From contig CABUNJ010000031.1 in NCBI GenBank assembly GCA_902492935.1, positions 1 through 24,739 of the forward strand: a DNA stretch of 24,739 nt, given 5' to 3'. The stretch comes from an uncultured Collinsella sp. (lineage in GTDB: Bacteria > Actinomycetota > Coriobacteriia > Coriobacteriales > Coriobacteriaceae). Of the stretch, positions 15,193 to 22,924 are shown one piece after another. Every line of letters begins with the position of its first letter. The first letter of the stretch is position 1. The translations under genes and the position numbers were made by a program. The notes under the pieces were generated by a model, which was given only the letters and a program-made list of their open reading frames with translations, did no database searches and was not told the origin of the DNA.

Positions 15193-16194
15193 ATGGATAC
15201 ACTGCTCGAGGCCATTGACGTCTGCGATGTCGATGGCTTTTGCTATGGCAACTATACGGACGAGGAGGCCGGCACCGGTTGCACCGTAATCGTGGCACCC
15301 GAGGGCGCCACCGGCGGCGTTGACGTTCGCGGCGGTGCCCCGGCATCGCGCGAGACCGACCTGCTGCGACCCGAGAACACCGTCGACAAGGTCCACGCCG
15401 TCTGCCTTTCGGGCGGATCGGCCTTTGGTCTCGAGGCTGCAAGCGGCGTCGCTCGCGAGCTTGAGGGCCGCGGCATCGGCCTTCCCGTCGGCCCCACGCA
15501 GGTGCCCATCGTGTGCTCCAGCTGCATCTTCGACCTTGCCTTTGGCGACCCCACCGTTCGCCCCGACATTGAGGCCGGCATCGCAGCCGTGCGCGAGGCA
15601 CTCGACAACACCCCCACCACGCTTGAACAGGGCAATGTAGGTGCCGGCACGGGTGCCACCGTCGGAAAGCTCATGGGGCCCACCACCTGCATGAAGACCG
15701 GCCTTGGCGCTGCCGCCGTGGCGCTCGGTCCCGTTAAGGTAGGCGCCGTGGTTTCGGTCAACGCCTGCGGCAACGTGGTCGACCCCTTCACCGGCGAGTG
15801 GGTCGCCGGCATGCGTGCCGCAGCAGATAGCGACCAGATCGTTGACATGGAGCTCGCAGCCTTTGCCGCCGCCGGATCCATGCAGATGCCGCTCGACCGC
15901 ACCAACACCACCATCAGCTGCATCGTCACCAACGTGGAACTCACTAAGGCACAAGCCACCAAGGTCTCCCAGATGGCCGCAGACGCCTACGCACACGCCA
16001 TCCGCCCCACACACACCACCAACGACGGCGACACCATCTACACCCTCGCCAGCGGCAAACTGGGCGCCCAGGCAAGCGCCGCCGTTCCCCTAGACCTGCT
16101 GGGCATGCTCGCAGTAAGGGCCTTGGAAACTGCCATCATAAACGGAGCCAAAACCGCCAAAACCTCCCACGGCATCCCCGGCGCCGCGAAGTAG
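15193..16194 (+). CDS. P1 family (S58, DmpA-like) peptidase
   Basis: This is a 333-residue N-terminal-nucleophile hydrolase of the DmpA/P1 aminopeptidase family, which matures by cutting itself before a Ser or Thr that then acts as nucleophile. Visible features are GGAPASRETDLL, the CLSGGSAFGLEAASGV glycine-rich segment, GNVGAGTGATVGK, and the NTTIS block around residues 238-242 ahead of CIVTNVELTK, where the cleavage site of this family lies. AGGAG precedes the ATG. A cytosolic peptide- or amide-cleaving role is likely. The natural substrate is unknown. It is followed after 12 bases by the nested inverted-repeat element at 16207. Confidence 0.9.
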   Translation: MDTLLEAIDVCDVDGFCYGNYTDEEAGTGCTVIVAPEGATGGVDVRGGAPASRETDLLRPENTVDKVHAVCLSGGSAFGLEAASGVARELEGRGIGLPVGPTQVPIVCSSCIFDLAFGDPTVRPDIEAGIAAVREALDNTPTTLEQGNVGAGTGATVGKLMGPTTCMKTGLGAAAVALGPVKVGAVVSVNACGNVVDPFTGEWVAGMRAAADSDQIVDMELAAFAAAGSMQMPLDRTNTTISCIVTNVELTKAQATKVSQMAADAYAHAIRPTHTTNDGDTIYTLASGKLGAQASAAVPLDLLGMLAVRALETAIINGAKTAKTSHGIPGAAK

Positions 16195-16206
16195 CCTAAC
16201 CTAACC

Positions 16207-16331
16207 GGTTGCCCGGTGGGGCTTGGTTATGTTTGCTGCTCTACAGTCCTGGCTCGCACGAAGAGCACATTAAGTGCTCTTCGGCTCGTGCGGAACTCGC
16301 GACAAACATAACCAAGCCCCACCGGGCAACC
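16207..16331 (+). repeat. Nested inverted-repeat element A (structured 3' element)
   Basis: The outer arms 16207-16235 and 16303-16331 are perfect 29-bp inverted repeats. Inside, CGCACGA (16255-16261) pairs with TCGTGCG (16286-16292), and AGAGCAC (16262-16268) with GTGCTCT (16274-16280) around ATTAA, leaving a TCGGC bulge. The core 16243-16297 is nearly the same as the core of element B at 16448-16501 on the other strand, while the outer arms are unrelated. It lies 12 bases after the peptidase stop, with the core on the same strand as that gene. It may be a 3' RNA structure or a palindromic repeat. No T run follows the inner stem. Confidence 0.85.
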
Positions 16332-16359
16332 TACCATCCAAGTCTTTTCAGCCCAGGCC

Positions 16360-16398
16360 CATGTGTACCGCGCGTCGAAGATCTTCAAATTCAAATAA
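16360..16398 (+). pseudogene. Fragment of a glycosyltransferase 3' end
   Basis: The plus strand reads YRASKIFKFK and then TAA (16366-16398), very like the C-terminus YRLASKIFKFN of the glycosyltransferase encoded on the opposite strand. Seventeen bases (16378-16394) are an exact inverted copy of 16568-16584. This looks like the leftover end of a related gene, or of an inverted duplication, caught between elements A and B. It is too short to be sure. Confidence 0.45.
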
Positions 16399-16421
16399 CC
16401 TGACAATCGATTTATAGCAGA

Positions 16422-16531
16422 GGCCCCTTGGCCTTTAGTTTGATACAAGTTCCGCACGAGCCGGAAAGCACTTAATGTGCTTTCCGTGCGAGCAGGACTG
16501 TTCGCAGTAGCAAACTAAAGGCCAAGGGGCC
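16422..16531 (-). repeat. Nested inverted-repeat element B (structured 3' element)
   Basis: The outer arms 16422-16442 and 16511-16531 are perfect 21-bp inverted repeats that include GGCCCCTTGGCC. The inner part (core 16448-16501, read on the minus strand) matches the core of element A. The only differences are one extra base in A and four substitutions that form two compensated base pairs. The core is on the strand of the glycosyltransferase, whose stop is 32 bases away. The structure is seen directly. Its function is unknown. Confidence 0.85.
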
Positions 16532-16563
16532 CAGTCAACCTATCAGCAGCGATTACTCAGCAG

Positions 16564-17595
16564 CTAGTTGAATTTGAAGATCTTTGAAGCAAGACGGTAT
16601 AGGCCGAGTGTGGTTTTGTCTCCGGCCCGTCCGCGCAGATTGGTGAAGAACCCGACCACGCCGTAACGGGCACGACGATACATGCGCTCGTCGTAGGCCT
16701 TCAAATCATTCCACAGCGTCTTTAGGCGCTCGTCGGCGCAATCTTCCTCAGAAAGCTTGGTGAGCACCGAGCAGATCGCCATCATCATGGTGAAGTAGCC
16801 CATCATGTACGAACGCAGGCGCGACGACTCGACATCGCTGTGCAGGTGGTACGACTCCATCATGATACGCGTAACACGGAACTGCTGGTCCAGACGCTTG
16901 ACCATCGTTGCCTCGTTGACGCTCTGACCTTCGCGACCGATAAAGTAGCGGTAGAGGTCGATGTCGGCGTAGTACATGGTCTTGCAACGCGGCAGTGGCA
17001 CGTAGGCGTAGATGTTGTCCACATAGAACGTGTGCGGCGGCATGGGAAGGTTGGACTCGCGCAGCACATCCGTGCGATAGCACAGGCTGTGCATGAGCAG
17101 GTTCTGGTCCAGGCGGAAATGACCGATCTGATCCCAGGAAAAGATCTTTTTGCGCGGCAGGGCAAATTTGTAGCCAATAGCAGTATGCGTGCCCTCGTAA
17201 ACCTTCTCGTACACATAGTTCGAGATAAACAGGTCAACGCGTTGGTCGCGCTCCTCAAAGCCACGCAGAATCGACAGCATGGTCGAAAGGGCAGCGCCGT
17301 CAAGCCAGTCGTCCGAGTCGACAACCTTGTAGTAGGTGCCCTGCGCCTCGCGCAGACCCGAAAGGACGGCAATACCGTGACCGCCATTCTCCTGGTGCAC
17401 CGCGCGGATGATTCCAGGATAACGGGCCTCCCACTCGTCAGCCTTGGCGGCCGTCTCGTCCTTGGAGCCGTCGTCCACCACGATAATCTCGATATCGGTG
17501 GCGTAATTGCTCCCCTCCAAGATGGAGGTGATGCAATGGTCCATGTCCTTGGCGGCGTTATACGAGGGAATACCGAATGTTATGACTTTATGCAT
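16564..17595 (-). CDS. Family 2 glycosyltransferase
   Basis: This 343-residue protein has a GT-A fold. It has FGIPSYNA near the start, VVDDGSKDE (Asp41-Asp42) for nucleotide binding and VVDSDDW (93-97) with the metal-binding DxD. It transfers a sugar from a nucleotide-sugar donor at the membrane surface. The C-terminal half is helical and basic, with no clear membrane span. The start at 17595 overlaps the end of glf by 8 bases, which implies coupled translation. An ATG at 17613 is an alternative. Because glf makes UDP-galactofuranose, this may be a galactofuranosyltransferase, which is an inference from context only. Confidence 0.88.
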   Translation of the reverse strand: MHKVITFGIPSYNAAKDMDHCITSILEGSNYATDIEIIVVDDGSKDETAAKADEWEARYPGIIRAVHQENGGHGIAVLSGLREAQGTYYKVVDSDDWLDGAALSTMLSILRGFEERDQRVDLFISNYVYEKVYEGTHTAIGYKFALPRKKIFSWDQIGHFRLDQNLLMHSLCYRTDVLRESNLPMPPHTFYVDNIYAYVPLPRCKTMYYADIDLYRYFIGREGQSVNEATMVKRLDQQFRVTRIMMESYHLHSDVESSRLRSYMMGYFTMMMAICSVLTKLSEEDCADERLKTLWNDLKAYDERMYRRARYGVVGFFTNLRGRAGDKTTLGLYRLASKIFKFN

Positions 17596-18790
17596 GGCAG
17601 GCGATAATCTCATCCGAAAGATCGAGGGCGGAATTGGTCACAGCGTCCATATCGTAGTAACGATACTCGGCCAGACGACCCACCGGGTGGAAGTTCGTCA
17701 GGTTCTGGACGCGCTCAAGATAGCGCTCATAGAGCTCACGGTTCTCGGGCTCAAGAATGGCGTAGTACGGCGTCTCGCCCGAGCCGGGCGTATAGGCCTT
17801 GGAGTACTCCTTCATGATGGTGGTCTTGCCGGGCAGGACCTGACCGGTCATGTTCTTGAACTCGGTGATGCGCGTGTAGTCCTCGCTCGTGGTGTAGTTG
17901 ACGGTGCCCACGGGCTGGAACTGGTCCATATCGAGCGTCTCGAACTTCATATCGAGCGTGCGGTACGGCAACGCGCCCAAGTCGAGGTTGAACAGCTCAT
18001 CGAGCGGACCTGTATAGACAATCTCGCCGCCGTAGACCTTACCGTCGACCTTGACGGTGGTCTCGTCGATCTCAAAAAGATCGCGGGCGTCCACGTCGCA
18101 GAACACGTCAATCAGGTCGTGGTCGAGCATGTGCTCAAAGAGCGCCGTGTAGCCCTCCTGCGGCATGCCCTGGAAGGGAGCTTGCGGGAAGTAGCGGTCA
18201 TCATCGCCCACAAAGACGGGAACGCGGCCGGTGATCGAGGGGTCGATCTGATCGGGCGTCTGGCCCCACTGCTTCATGGTGTAATGCAAAAAGACGTTCT
18301 CATAGACGTAATCAGCGACCTCGGCCAGGTCGGGGTCGTTCTTCTTGCGCAGCTCCATAATGGGCACCTTGACATCCTTGCCAAAGGTCTCCACGAGCTT
18401 CTGATACAGCTCCTCGCCACGCTCGTCACCAAAGGCGAGCTTGAGACTCGCATGGTTGAAGGGCACGGGCATAAGGGTACCGTTGATGTTAGCGAGCACC
18501 TTGTGCTGATAATCCGTCCACTTGGTAAAGCGCGACAGGAAATTGTGCACGCGCTCGTTAAAGGTGTGATAGATATGCGGACCGTACTCGTGGATCAGGA
18601 TTCCGGCCTCGTCAGTGCAGTCATAGGCATTGCCCGCAATGTGGCTACGGCGCTCCAAAACGGCAACACGATAGCCGATGGTCTCGGCAAGACGGCGGGC
18701 GCAAACGGCACCGGCATATCCAGCACCGACGACAATCATGTCGTACGCGCCGGCGTTAAAGCCTTCAGGCAGGCCTGAGGTAATCTGCAT
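17588..18790 (-). CDS. glf: UDP-galactopyranose mutase
   Basis: This flavoenzyme interconverts UDP-galactopyranose and UDP-galactofuranose, the donor for galactofuranose in surface polysaccharides. The 400-residue protein has the FAD-binding VVGAGYAGAVCARRLAE (GxGxxG, Gly22-Gly27) after a short N-terminal extension. It also shows IHEYGPHIYHT and CDVDARDLFEID, as in other mutases, and the late segment NFHPVGRLAEYRYYDMD near the C-terminus. AAGGAG lies 5 bases before the ATG. It is the first gene of a two-gene unit with the glycosyltransferase and is divergent from pta. Identification is firm. Confidence 0.96.
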   Translation of the reverse strand: MQITSGLPEGFNAGAYDMIVVGAGYAGAVCARRLAETIGYRVAVLERRSHIAGNAYDCTDEAGILIHEYGPHIYHTFNERVHNFLSRFTKWTDYQHKVLANINGTLMPVPFNHASLKLAFGDERGEELYQKLVETFGKDVKVPIMELRKKNDPDLAEVADYVYENVFLHYTMKQWGQTPDQIDPSITGRVPVFVGDDDRYFPQAPFQGMPQEGYTALFEHMLDHDLIDVFCDVDARDLFEIDETTVKVDGKVYGGEIVYTGPLDELFNLDLGALPYRTLDMKFETLDMDQFQPVGTVNYTTSEDYTRITEFKNMTGQVLPGKTTIMKEYSKAYTPGSGETPYYAILEPENRELYERYLERVQNLTNFHPVGRLAEYRYYDMDAVTNSALDLSDEIIACHA

Positions 18791-18868
18791 CGATACTCCT
18801 TGTCAAAAGCCACGGGCTCGTTAGCTGGGCTTTTCTCGAACATTCTTCGAGACATATTTATCAGAGCG

Positions 18869-18894
18869 ATTATAGCGCTAATGCGTCCTATAAT
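18869..18894. promoter_or_regulatory. Divergent -10 elements for glf and pta
   Basis: CTATAAT (18888-18894) faces pta, and its inverted copy ATTATAG (18869-18875) gives TATAAT facing glf. The two perfect -10 hexamers are back to back with 12 bases between, so the two promoters would overlap and may compete. Neither has a recognisable -35 hexamer. Confidence 0.45.
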
Positions 18895-18947
18895 GAGCTT
18901 GCCACACAAGGAAAGCTCAAGCACCGCGGCGAACATAATTGAAAGGT

Positions 18948-18968
18948 AAACCCGCTAGCAGCGGGTTT
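18948..18968 (+). terminator. Terminator-like hairpin in the pta leader
   Basis: AAACCCGC (18948-18955) and GCGGGTTT (18961-18968) form a perfect 8-bp stem with a 5-base loop, followed by ATT. It stands between the proposed pta promoter and the start codon with no gene upstream on this strand, so it could attenuate pta. The short T tail leaves this open. Confidence 0.5.
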
Positions 18969-19021
18969 ATTCGTGAACAGCCGGGCGCCTGGAGCTTAGC
19001 GAAACGCTTGTAAGGAGTAAC

Positions 19022-20002
19022 ATGAGCGATTTCCTAAACCGTATGAAGTCTGCCGCCAAGGCCGACCTTAAGACGATCGTCCTGCCCGAGGGCGAGGATC
19101 CGCGCACTATCGTCGCGGCCACCAAAATCATCGAGGAGGGCCTGGCAAAGATCGTCATCCTGGGCAACCCCGACGAGATCAACGTTCCCGGCGCTACCGT
19201 CATCGACCCGCGCAATGCCGAGAAGCACGAGGAGTACGCAAAGAAGTTTGCCGAGCTCCGCGCCAAGAAGGGCGTTACCATCGAGCAGGCTCGCGCCCAG
19301 GTGATGGACGCCACCTACTTTGGCACCATGATGGTCAAGATGGGCGACGCCGACGGCCTGGTCTCCGGCGCCTGCCACTCCACCGCCGACACCCTGCGCC
19401 CCGCGCTTCAGATCCTCAAGACCGCCCCGGGCACCAAGCTGGTCTCGGCCTTCTTCGTGATGTGCACCGACACCCCGCAGTTCGGCACCGACGGCACTCT
19501 GATCTTCGCCGACTGCGGTCTCAACATCAACCCGTCCTCCGACGAGCTCTCCGAGATCGCCATCGCCTCCGCTCACTCCTGGTCCACCTTCATGGGCAAT
19601 GTTGAGCCGCACGTGGCCATGCTCTCCTACTCCACCATGGGCTCTGCCGGCGGCGAGGTCGCCAAGAAGGTCCAAGAGGCCGTGAAGTTCTGCAAGGAGA
19701 AGGCTCCCGAGCTCGCCATCGACGGCGACCTGCAGCTCGACGCCGCTATCGTCCCCACCGTCGCCCAGCTCAAGGCTCCCGGCTCCTCCGTCGCCGGTAA
19801 GGCCAACGTGCTCGTGTTCCCCGACCTCGAGGCAGGCAACATCGGCTACAAGCTGGTCCAGCGCTTCGCTGGCGCCGACGCCTACGGCCCCATCCTGCAG
19901 GGCATCGCCAAGCCGGTTAACGACCTTTCGCGCGGCTGCTCTGCCGATGACATCGTGGGTGTCGTGGCCATCACCGCCGTCCAGGCTCAGATGGCTGAGT
20001 AG
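19022..20002 (+). CDS. pta: Phosphate acetyltransferase
   Basis: Pta converts acetyl-CoA and phosphate to acetyl phosphate, which acetate kinase uses to make ATP. The 326-residue protein is the short, single-domain form common in Gram-positive bacteria, without the extra N-terminal domains of E. coli Pta. It shows VLPEGEDPRT near the start, GLVSGACHSTADTLRPAL, FADCGLNINPS and VFPDLEAGNIGYK followed by the C-terminal AYGPILQGIAKPVNDLSRG. AAGGAG precedes the ATG. Two acetate kinase genes lie convergently just downstream. The usual co-directional pta-ackA operon is absent, so pta and each ackA are transcribed separately. Confidence 0.96.
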   Translation: MSDFLNRMKSAAKADLKTIVLPEGEDPRTIVAATKIIEEGLAKIVILGNPDEINVPGATVIDPRNAEKHEEYAKKFAELRAKKGVTIEQARAQVMDATYFGTMMVKMGDADGLVSGACHSTADTLRPALQILKTAPGTKLVSAFFVMCTDTPQFGTDGTLIFADCGLNINPSSDELSEIAIASAHSWSTFMGNVEPHVAMLSYSTMGSAGGEVAKKVQEAVKFCKEKAPELAIDGDLQLDAAIVPTVAQLKAPGSSVAGKANVLVFPDLEAGNIGYKLVQRFAGADAYGPILQGIAKPVNDLSRGCSADDIVGVVAITAVQAQMAE

Positions 20003-20017
20003 CGCACGCACTCGCCC

Positions 20018-20148
20018 GAAGGCCGTACGGGCTAACCCCTGAAAACGTCCTCGACCAATGAAACGCCCCCGTTCTGCTCCTCCGGAGCTACGAACGGGGG
20101 CGTTTCTGGTCTGCGGATTGTTTTCAGGGGTTAGCCCGTACGGCCTTC
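20018..20148 (+). repeat. Nested inverted-repeat element C after pta
   Basis: The outer arms 20018-20046 and 20120-20148 are perfect 29-bp inverted repeats. Inside is a 14-bp stem, AAACGCCCCCGTTC with GAACGGGGGCGTTT, capped by GCTCC/GGAGC, and GACCA pairs with TGGTC just outside it. The inner stem ends in GTTTCT and looks like a terminator. It begins 15 bases after the pta stop. Arm length and nesting match element A, but the arm and stem sequences differ. Only GTCCT before and TGCGGA after the inner stem resemble the A/B core, which could be chance. Confidence 0.8.
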
Positions 20149-20296
20149 TACCGCCACGTAGCAATCAGGGTATCTGGGGTGGACGGCGGCTTGGCTACGA
20201 GCTGGAGCTGAGGATCTGAATGATCGGGTGCCGTTGCTGGGAGCACAGGCATTGCTGATGATGATCACTTTGGGACTGAAATTTCCGCCTGCTAGT

Positions 20297-20332
20297 AAAA
20301 AGGCCTCCGGAGCTGTTGCTCTGGAGGCCTTT
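20297..20332 (-). terminator. Rho-independent terminator after ackA copy 1
   Basis: On the minus strand GGCCTCCAGAGC pairs with GCTCCGGAGGCC around a short loop, and five T follow (20297-20301). It starts 22 bases past the ackA stop. The roughly 150 bases between it and element C show nothing recognisable. Confidence 0.88.
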
Positions 20333-20354
20333 CGTTTACTTGCAAATACGCGCG

Positions 20355-21533
20355 TTAGTTGTTCTTGGTCAGGCGCTCGACGTCGTGGGCGATCATGTAT
20401 TCCTCGTCGGTGGGGATGACCATGACCGTGACGGCGGAACCGGCAGCGCTGATGACCTGCGGGCCGTTGCCCACGGCCTCGCGGTTCTTGTTGTTGTCGA
20501 TGCGTACGCCCAGCCACTCAAAGCAGTCGCAGAAGGCCTTGCGGATCGACCAATCGTTCTCGCCGATGCCGGCGGTAAAGGTGATGGTGTCCACGCCCGC
20601 CATGGAAGCGATCATGGAACCGGCCTGCTGCATGGCCTTGTATGCGAACATATCGAAGGCGAGCAGGCAGCGCTCGTCACCCTCGGAGGCGCGTGTACGG
20701 ATGTCACGGGCATCGTTGGAGATACCCGAGATGGCAAGCAGGCCGGACTGCTTGTTCATCATGTCGTCGACTTCCTGGTAGCTGTAGCCGCCCTCGCGCT
20801 GCAGGTAACACACGGTAGCCGGGTCGATGGAACCGCAACGGGTACCCATCATCAAACCGTCGAGCGGCGTGAGGCCCATCGTGGTGTCGCGGCACACGCC
20901 GTCCTCGATAGCAGCGAGCGAAGCACCGTTACCCAAATGGCACGAAAGCAGACGGTGGCAGCGCGAACCCAGGATCTCCTTGGCCATCATCCACTCATAG
21001 CGGTGGCTCGTGCCGTGGGCGCCGTACTTGCGCACGTGGTACTTGTCGCACACGTCCTTGGGCAGCGCGTAGGTATAGGCGACCTCGGGCATGGTCATGT
21101 GGAACGAGGTGTCGAAGACCGCCACGTTGGGCAGCTCCGGATACTTCTCACGGCAATACTCAATCGCCGCGGCCTCGCCGTAGTTGTGCAGTGGGGCGAG
21201 CGGGGCCACCTCGAGAATCTTGGCCATAACCTCGTCGTCGACAACTGCGGAATCATCGAAGTGCCAGCCGCCCTGAACGATACGATGACCAATGCCATCA
21301 ATCGTAAAGTCGGTCTTCTCGAGCTCCTCGAGCACACGAGCGATAGCAGAGCGATGATCGGGGAAAGGGACCTCCTCGGTCTGCTTGGCGCCACCGTTCT
21401 CGGAGTGGCCAAAGATGCCCATGTCCGAACCGATACGTTCGCAGTTGCCCTTGGCGAAAACCTCGCGGGTATCGGTATCCAAAAGCTGATATTTAAGGCT
21501 TGAGCTGCCGGCGTTGACAACAAGTACGTTCAT
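20355..21533 (-). CDS. ackA: Acetate kinase, copy 1
   Basis: This enzyme transfers phosphate from acetyl phosphate to ADP, giving acetate and ATP at the end of fermentation. The 392-residue protein has the ASKHA-fold start VLVVNAGSSSLKYQ, GHRIVQGG, YGAHGTSHRY with His173 and His177, CHLGNGAS with His199 and Asn202, GTRCGSIDP and FTAGIGEND. All the expected active-site residues are present, so this copy is the conventional one. AAAGGAG precedes the ATG. It follows the second ackA on the same strand, but a terminator lies between them, so it is probably expressed from its own promoter. Confidence 0.96.
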   Translation of the reverse strand: MNVLVVNAGSSSLKYQLLDTDTREVFAKGNCERIGSDMGIFGHSENGGAKQTEEVPFPDHRSAIARVLEELEKTDFTIDGIGHRIVQGGWHFDDSAVVDDEVMAKILEVAPLAPLHNYGEAAAIEYCREKYPELPNVAVFDTSFHMTMPEVAYTYALPKDVCDKYHVRKYGAHGTSHRYEWMMAKEILGSRCHRLLSCHLGNGASLAAIEDGVCRDTTMGLTPLDGLMMGTRCGSIDPATVCYLQREGGYSYQEVDDMMNKQSGLLAISGISNDARDIRTRASEGDERCLLAFDMFAYKAMQQAGSMIASMAGVDTITFTAGIGENDWSIRKAFCDCFEWLGVRIDNNKNREAVGNGPQVISAAGSAVTVMVIPTDEEYMIAHDVERLTKNN

Positions 21534-21599
21534 GAGACTCCTTTGCAGTGCAATACGGTCGACGCAGACCCCTTAAGGCGGCCGCATTTTAATAAGAAG

Positions 21600-21616
21600 T
21601 TATCATATCTTGATAA
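21600..21616. promoter_or_regulatory. Palindrome upstream of ackA copy 1
   Basis: TTATCATATCTTGATAA has 6-bp inverted ends around 5 bases and lies about 70 bases before the ackA start, in the only AT-rich part of this gap. It could be an operator or part of the promoter. No regulator is assigned. Confidence 0.3.
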
Positions 21617-21644
21617 ATAGCTATCAGCATATCGCCCAACGAGC

Positions 21645-21693
21645 GCAAAAGAGGGGCCGAACGGCGCTCGGTCGTCCAGCCCCTCCCCTCTTG
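21645..21693 (-). terminator. Rho-independent terminator after ackA copy 2
   Basis: AAGAGGGG and CCCCTCTT (21685-21692 and 21649-21656 on the minus strand) close a GC-rich stem with further internal pairing (CCGA/TCGG), followed by TTTT. It begins 4 bases past the stop codon. Confidence 0.82.
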
Positions 21694-21696
21694 CAA

Positions 21697-22875
21697 TTAC
21701 TTGCCGTTGACGATGCGCTCGACGTCGGAAGCGATCATGAACTCCTCGTCCGTGGGGATGACGAAGATCTTGACCTTGGAATCCTTGGCAGACAGGCACC
21801 AAGCGCCGTCACCACGCAGGGCGTTGCGGGCATGATCCATCTTGACGCCCATAAAGGCCAGACGGTCGGCAACGCCGGCACGAACGGCCGGAGCGTGCTC
21901 ACCGATGCCAGCGGTGAAGACCAGCGTGTCCATGCCGCACATGGAAGTAGCCATCTCGGCAGCCTTGGCGGCAATCTTGTAGACAAACATGTCGAAGGCG
22001 AGCTGAGCATCGGGGTCACCAGCGGCGGCGAGCTCCTCGACGTTGCGGCAGTCGTTGGTCTTGCCGCCGGTCACAGCCAAAAGGCCGGACTTCTTGTTCA
22101 TCATCTCGTCGACCTCGTCGAAGGTATAGCCGCCCTCGCGCTGCAGGTAGCACACGGTAGCCGGGTCGATGGAGCCGCAGCGGGTGCCCATCATGACACC
22201 ATCGAGCGGGGTGAGGCCCATGGTGGTGTCCATGCACTTGCCGTCCTCGATAGCGCACAGGGAAGCGCCGGAGCCGATATGGCACACGACGACCTTGCGG
22301 GCCTCGCCGTTGGTCATCTCGGCGACCTTCTTGGAGATGTAACGGTAGCTGGTGCCGTGGGCGCCGTACTTACGGATGTGCAGCTTGTCGCAAACGTCCT
22401 TGGGTAGAGCGTAAGTCTTGGCGACCTCGGGCATGTTGAAGTGGAAAGCGGTGTCATAGACCGTGACGTTGGGCAGGTCGGGATACTGCTCCAGGCAGAA
22501 CTCGATAACGTTGGCCTCGGGGTTGTTGTGGAGCGGCGCCAGCGGGGCGACCTCGCGGATCTTAGCGAGAACGTCCTCGTCGACGAGGGAGGAATCGCCA
22601 AAGTACCAACCGCCCTGAACGATGCGATGGCCGATGCCCTCGATCTTGACGCCGTTGGCCTCGAGGTCCTTCAGGACGACCTCGATGGCGACCTTGTGGT
22701 CGGGGAACTCGATGTTCTCGGTCACCTTCTTGGAACCGTTAGCAGCGTGGGTGAAGGTACCGCCGGTAAAGCAGACGCGCTCGCAGGAGCCCTTTGCGGA
22801 CACCTTGTGGGACTTGGTGTCGATGACCTGATACTTAAGGGTCGAAGATCCCGCGTTGACGACCAGAACGTTCAT
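21697..22875 (-). CDS. ackA: Acetate kinase paralogue, copy 2, with changed active-site positions
   Basis: This is a second acetate kinase family protein, also 392 residues, which aligns with copy 1 with no gap through at least residue 210. Roughly 60 percent look identical by eye. It keeps VLVVNAGSSTLKYQ, GHRIVQGG, His173, His199, GTRCGSIDP and FTAGIGEH. Two otherwise highly conserved positions differ: HGTSH has become HGTSY (Tyr177) and HLGNG has become HIGSG (Ser202). By family knowledge the second position is near the acyl-phosphate pocket. It may still be an acetate kinase or may prefer another short acyl phosphate such as propionyl phosphate. AGGGAG precedes the ATG. Confidence 0.9.
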   Translation of the reverse strand: MNVLVVNAGSSTLKYQVIDTKSHKVSAKGSCERVCFTGGTFTHAANGSKKVTENIEFPDHKVAIEVVLKDLEANGVKIEGIGHRIVQGGWYFGDSSLVDEDVLAKIREVAPLAPLHNNPEANVIEFCLEQYPDLPNVTVYDTAFHFNMPEVAKTYALPKDVCDKLHIRKYGAHGTSYRYISKKVAEMTNGEARKVVVCHIGSGASLCAIEDGKCMDTTMGLTPLDGVMMGTRCGSIDPATVCYLQREGGYTFDEVDEMMNKKSGLLAVTGGKTNDCRNVEELAAAGDPDAQLAFDMFVYKIAAKAAEMATSMCGMDTLVFTAGIGEHAPAVRAGVADRLAFMGVKMDHARNALRGDGAWCLSAKDSKVKIFVIPTDEEFMIASDVERIVNGK

Positions 22876-22924
22876 GTGTCTCCCTACTAACAGGCGGTGT
22901 GGCGCCGCCAGGTTACATACGCTT

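Noticed and set aside
16207..16531. CRISPR-like or phage attachment interpretation of the repeats
   Set aside because: There are only two copies, in opposite orientation, each a self-contained nested palindrome, with no regular spacers, cas genes, integrase or tRNA.
17507..18778. 423-codon plus-strand frame opposite glf
   Set aside because: It is antisense to a clear UDP-galactopyranose mutase gene and has no family features.
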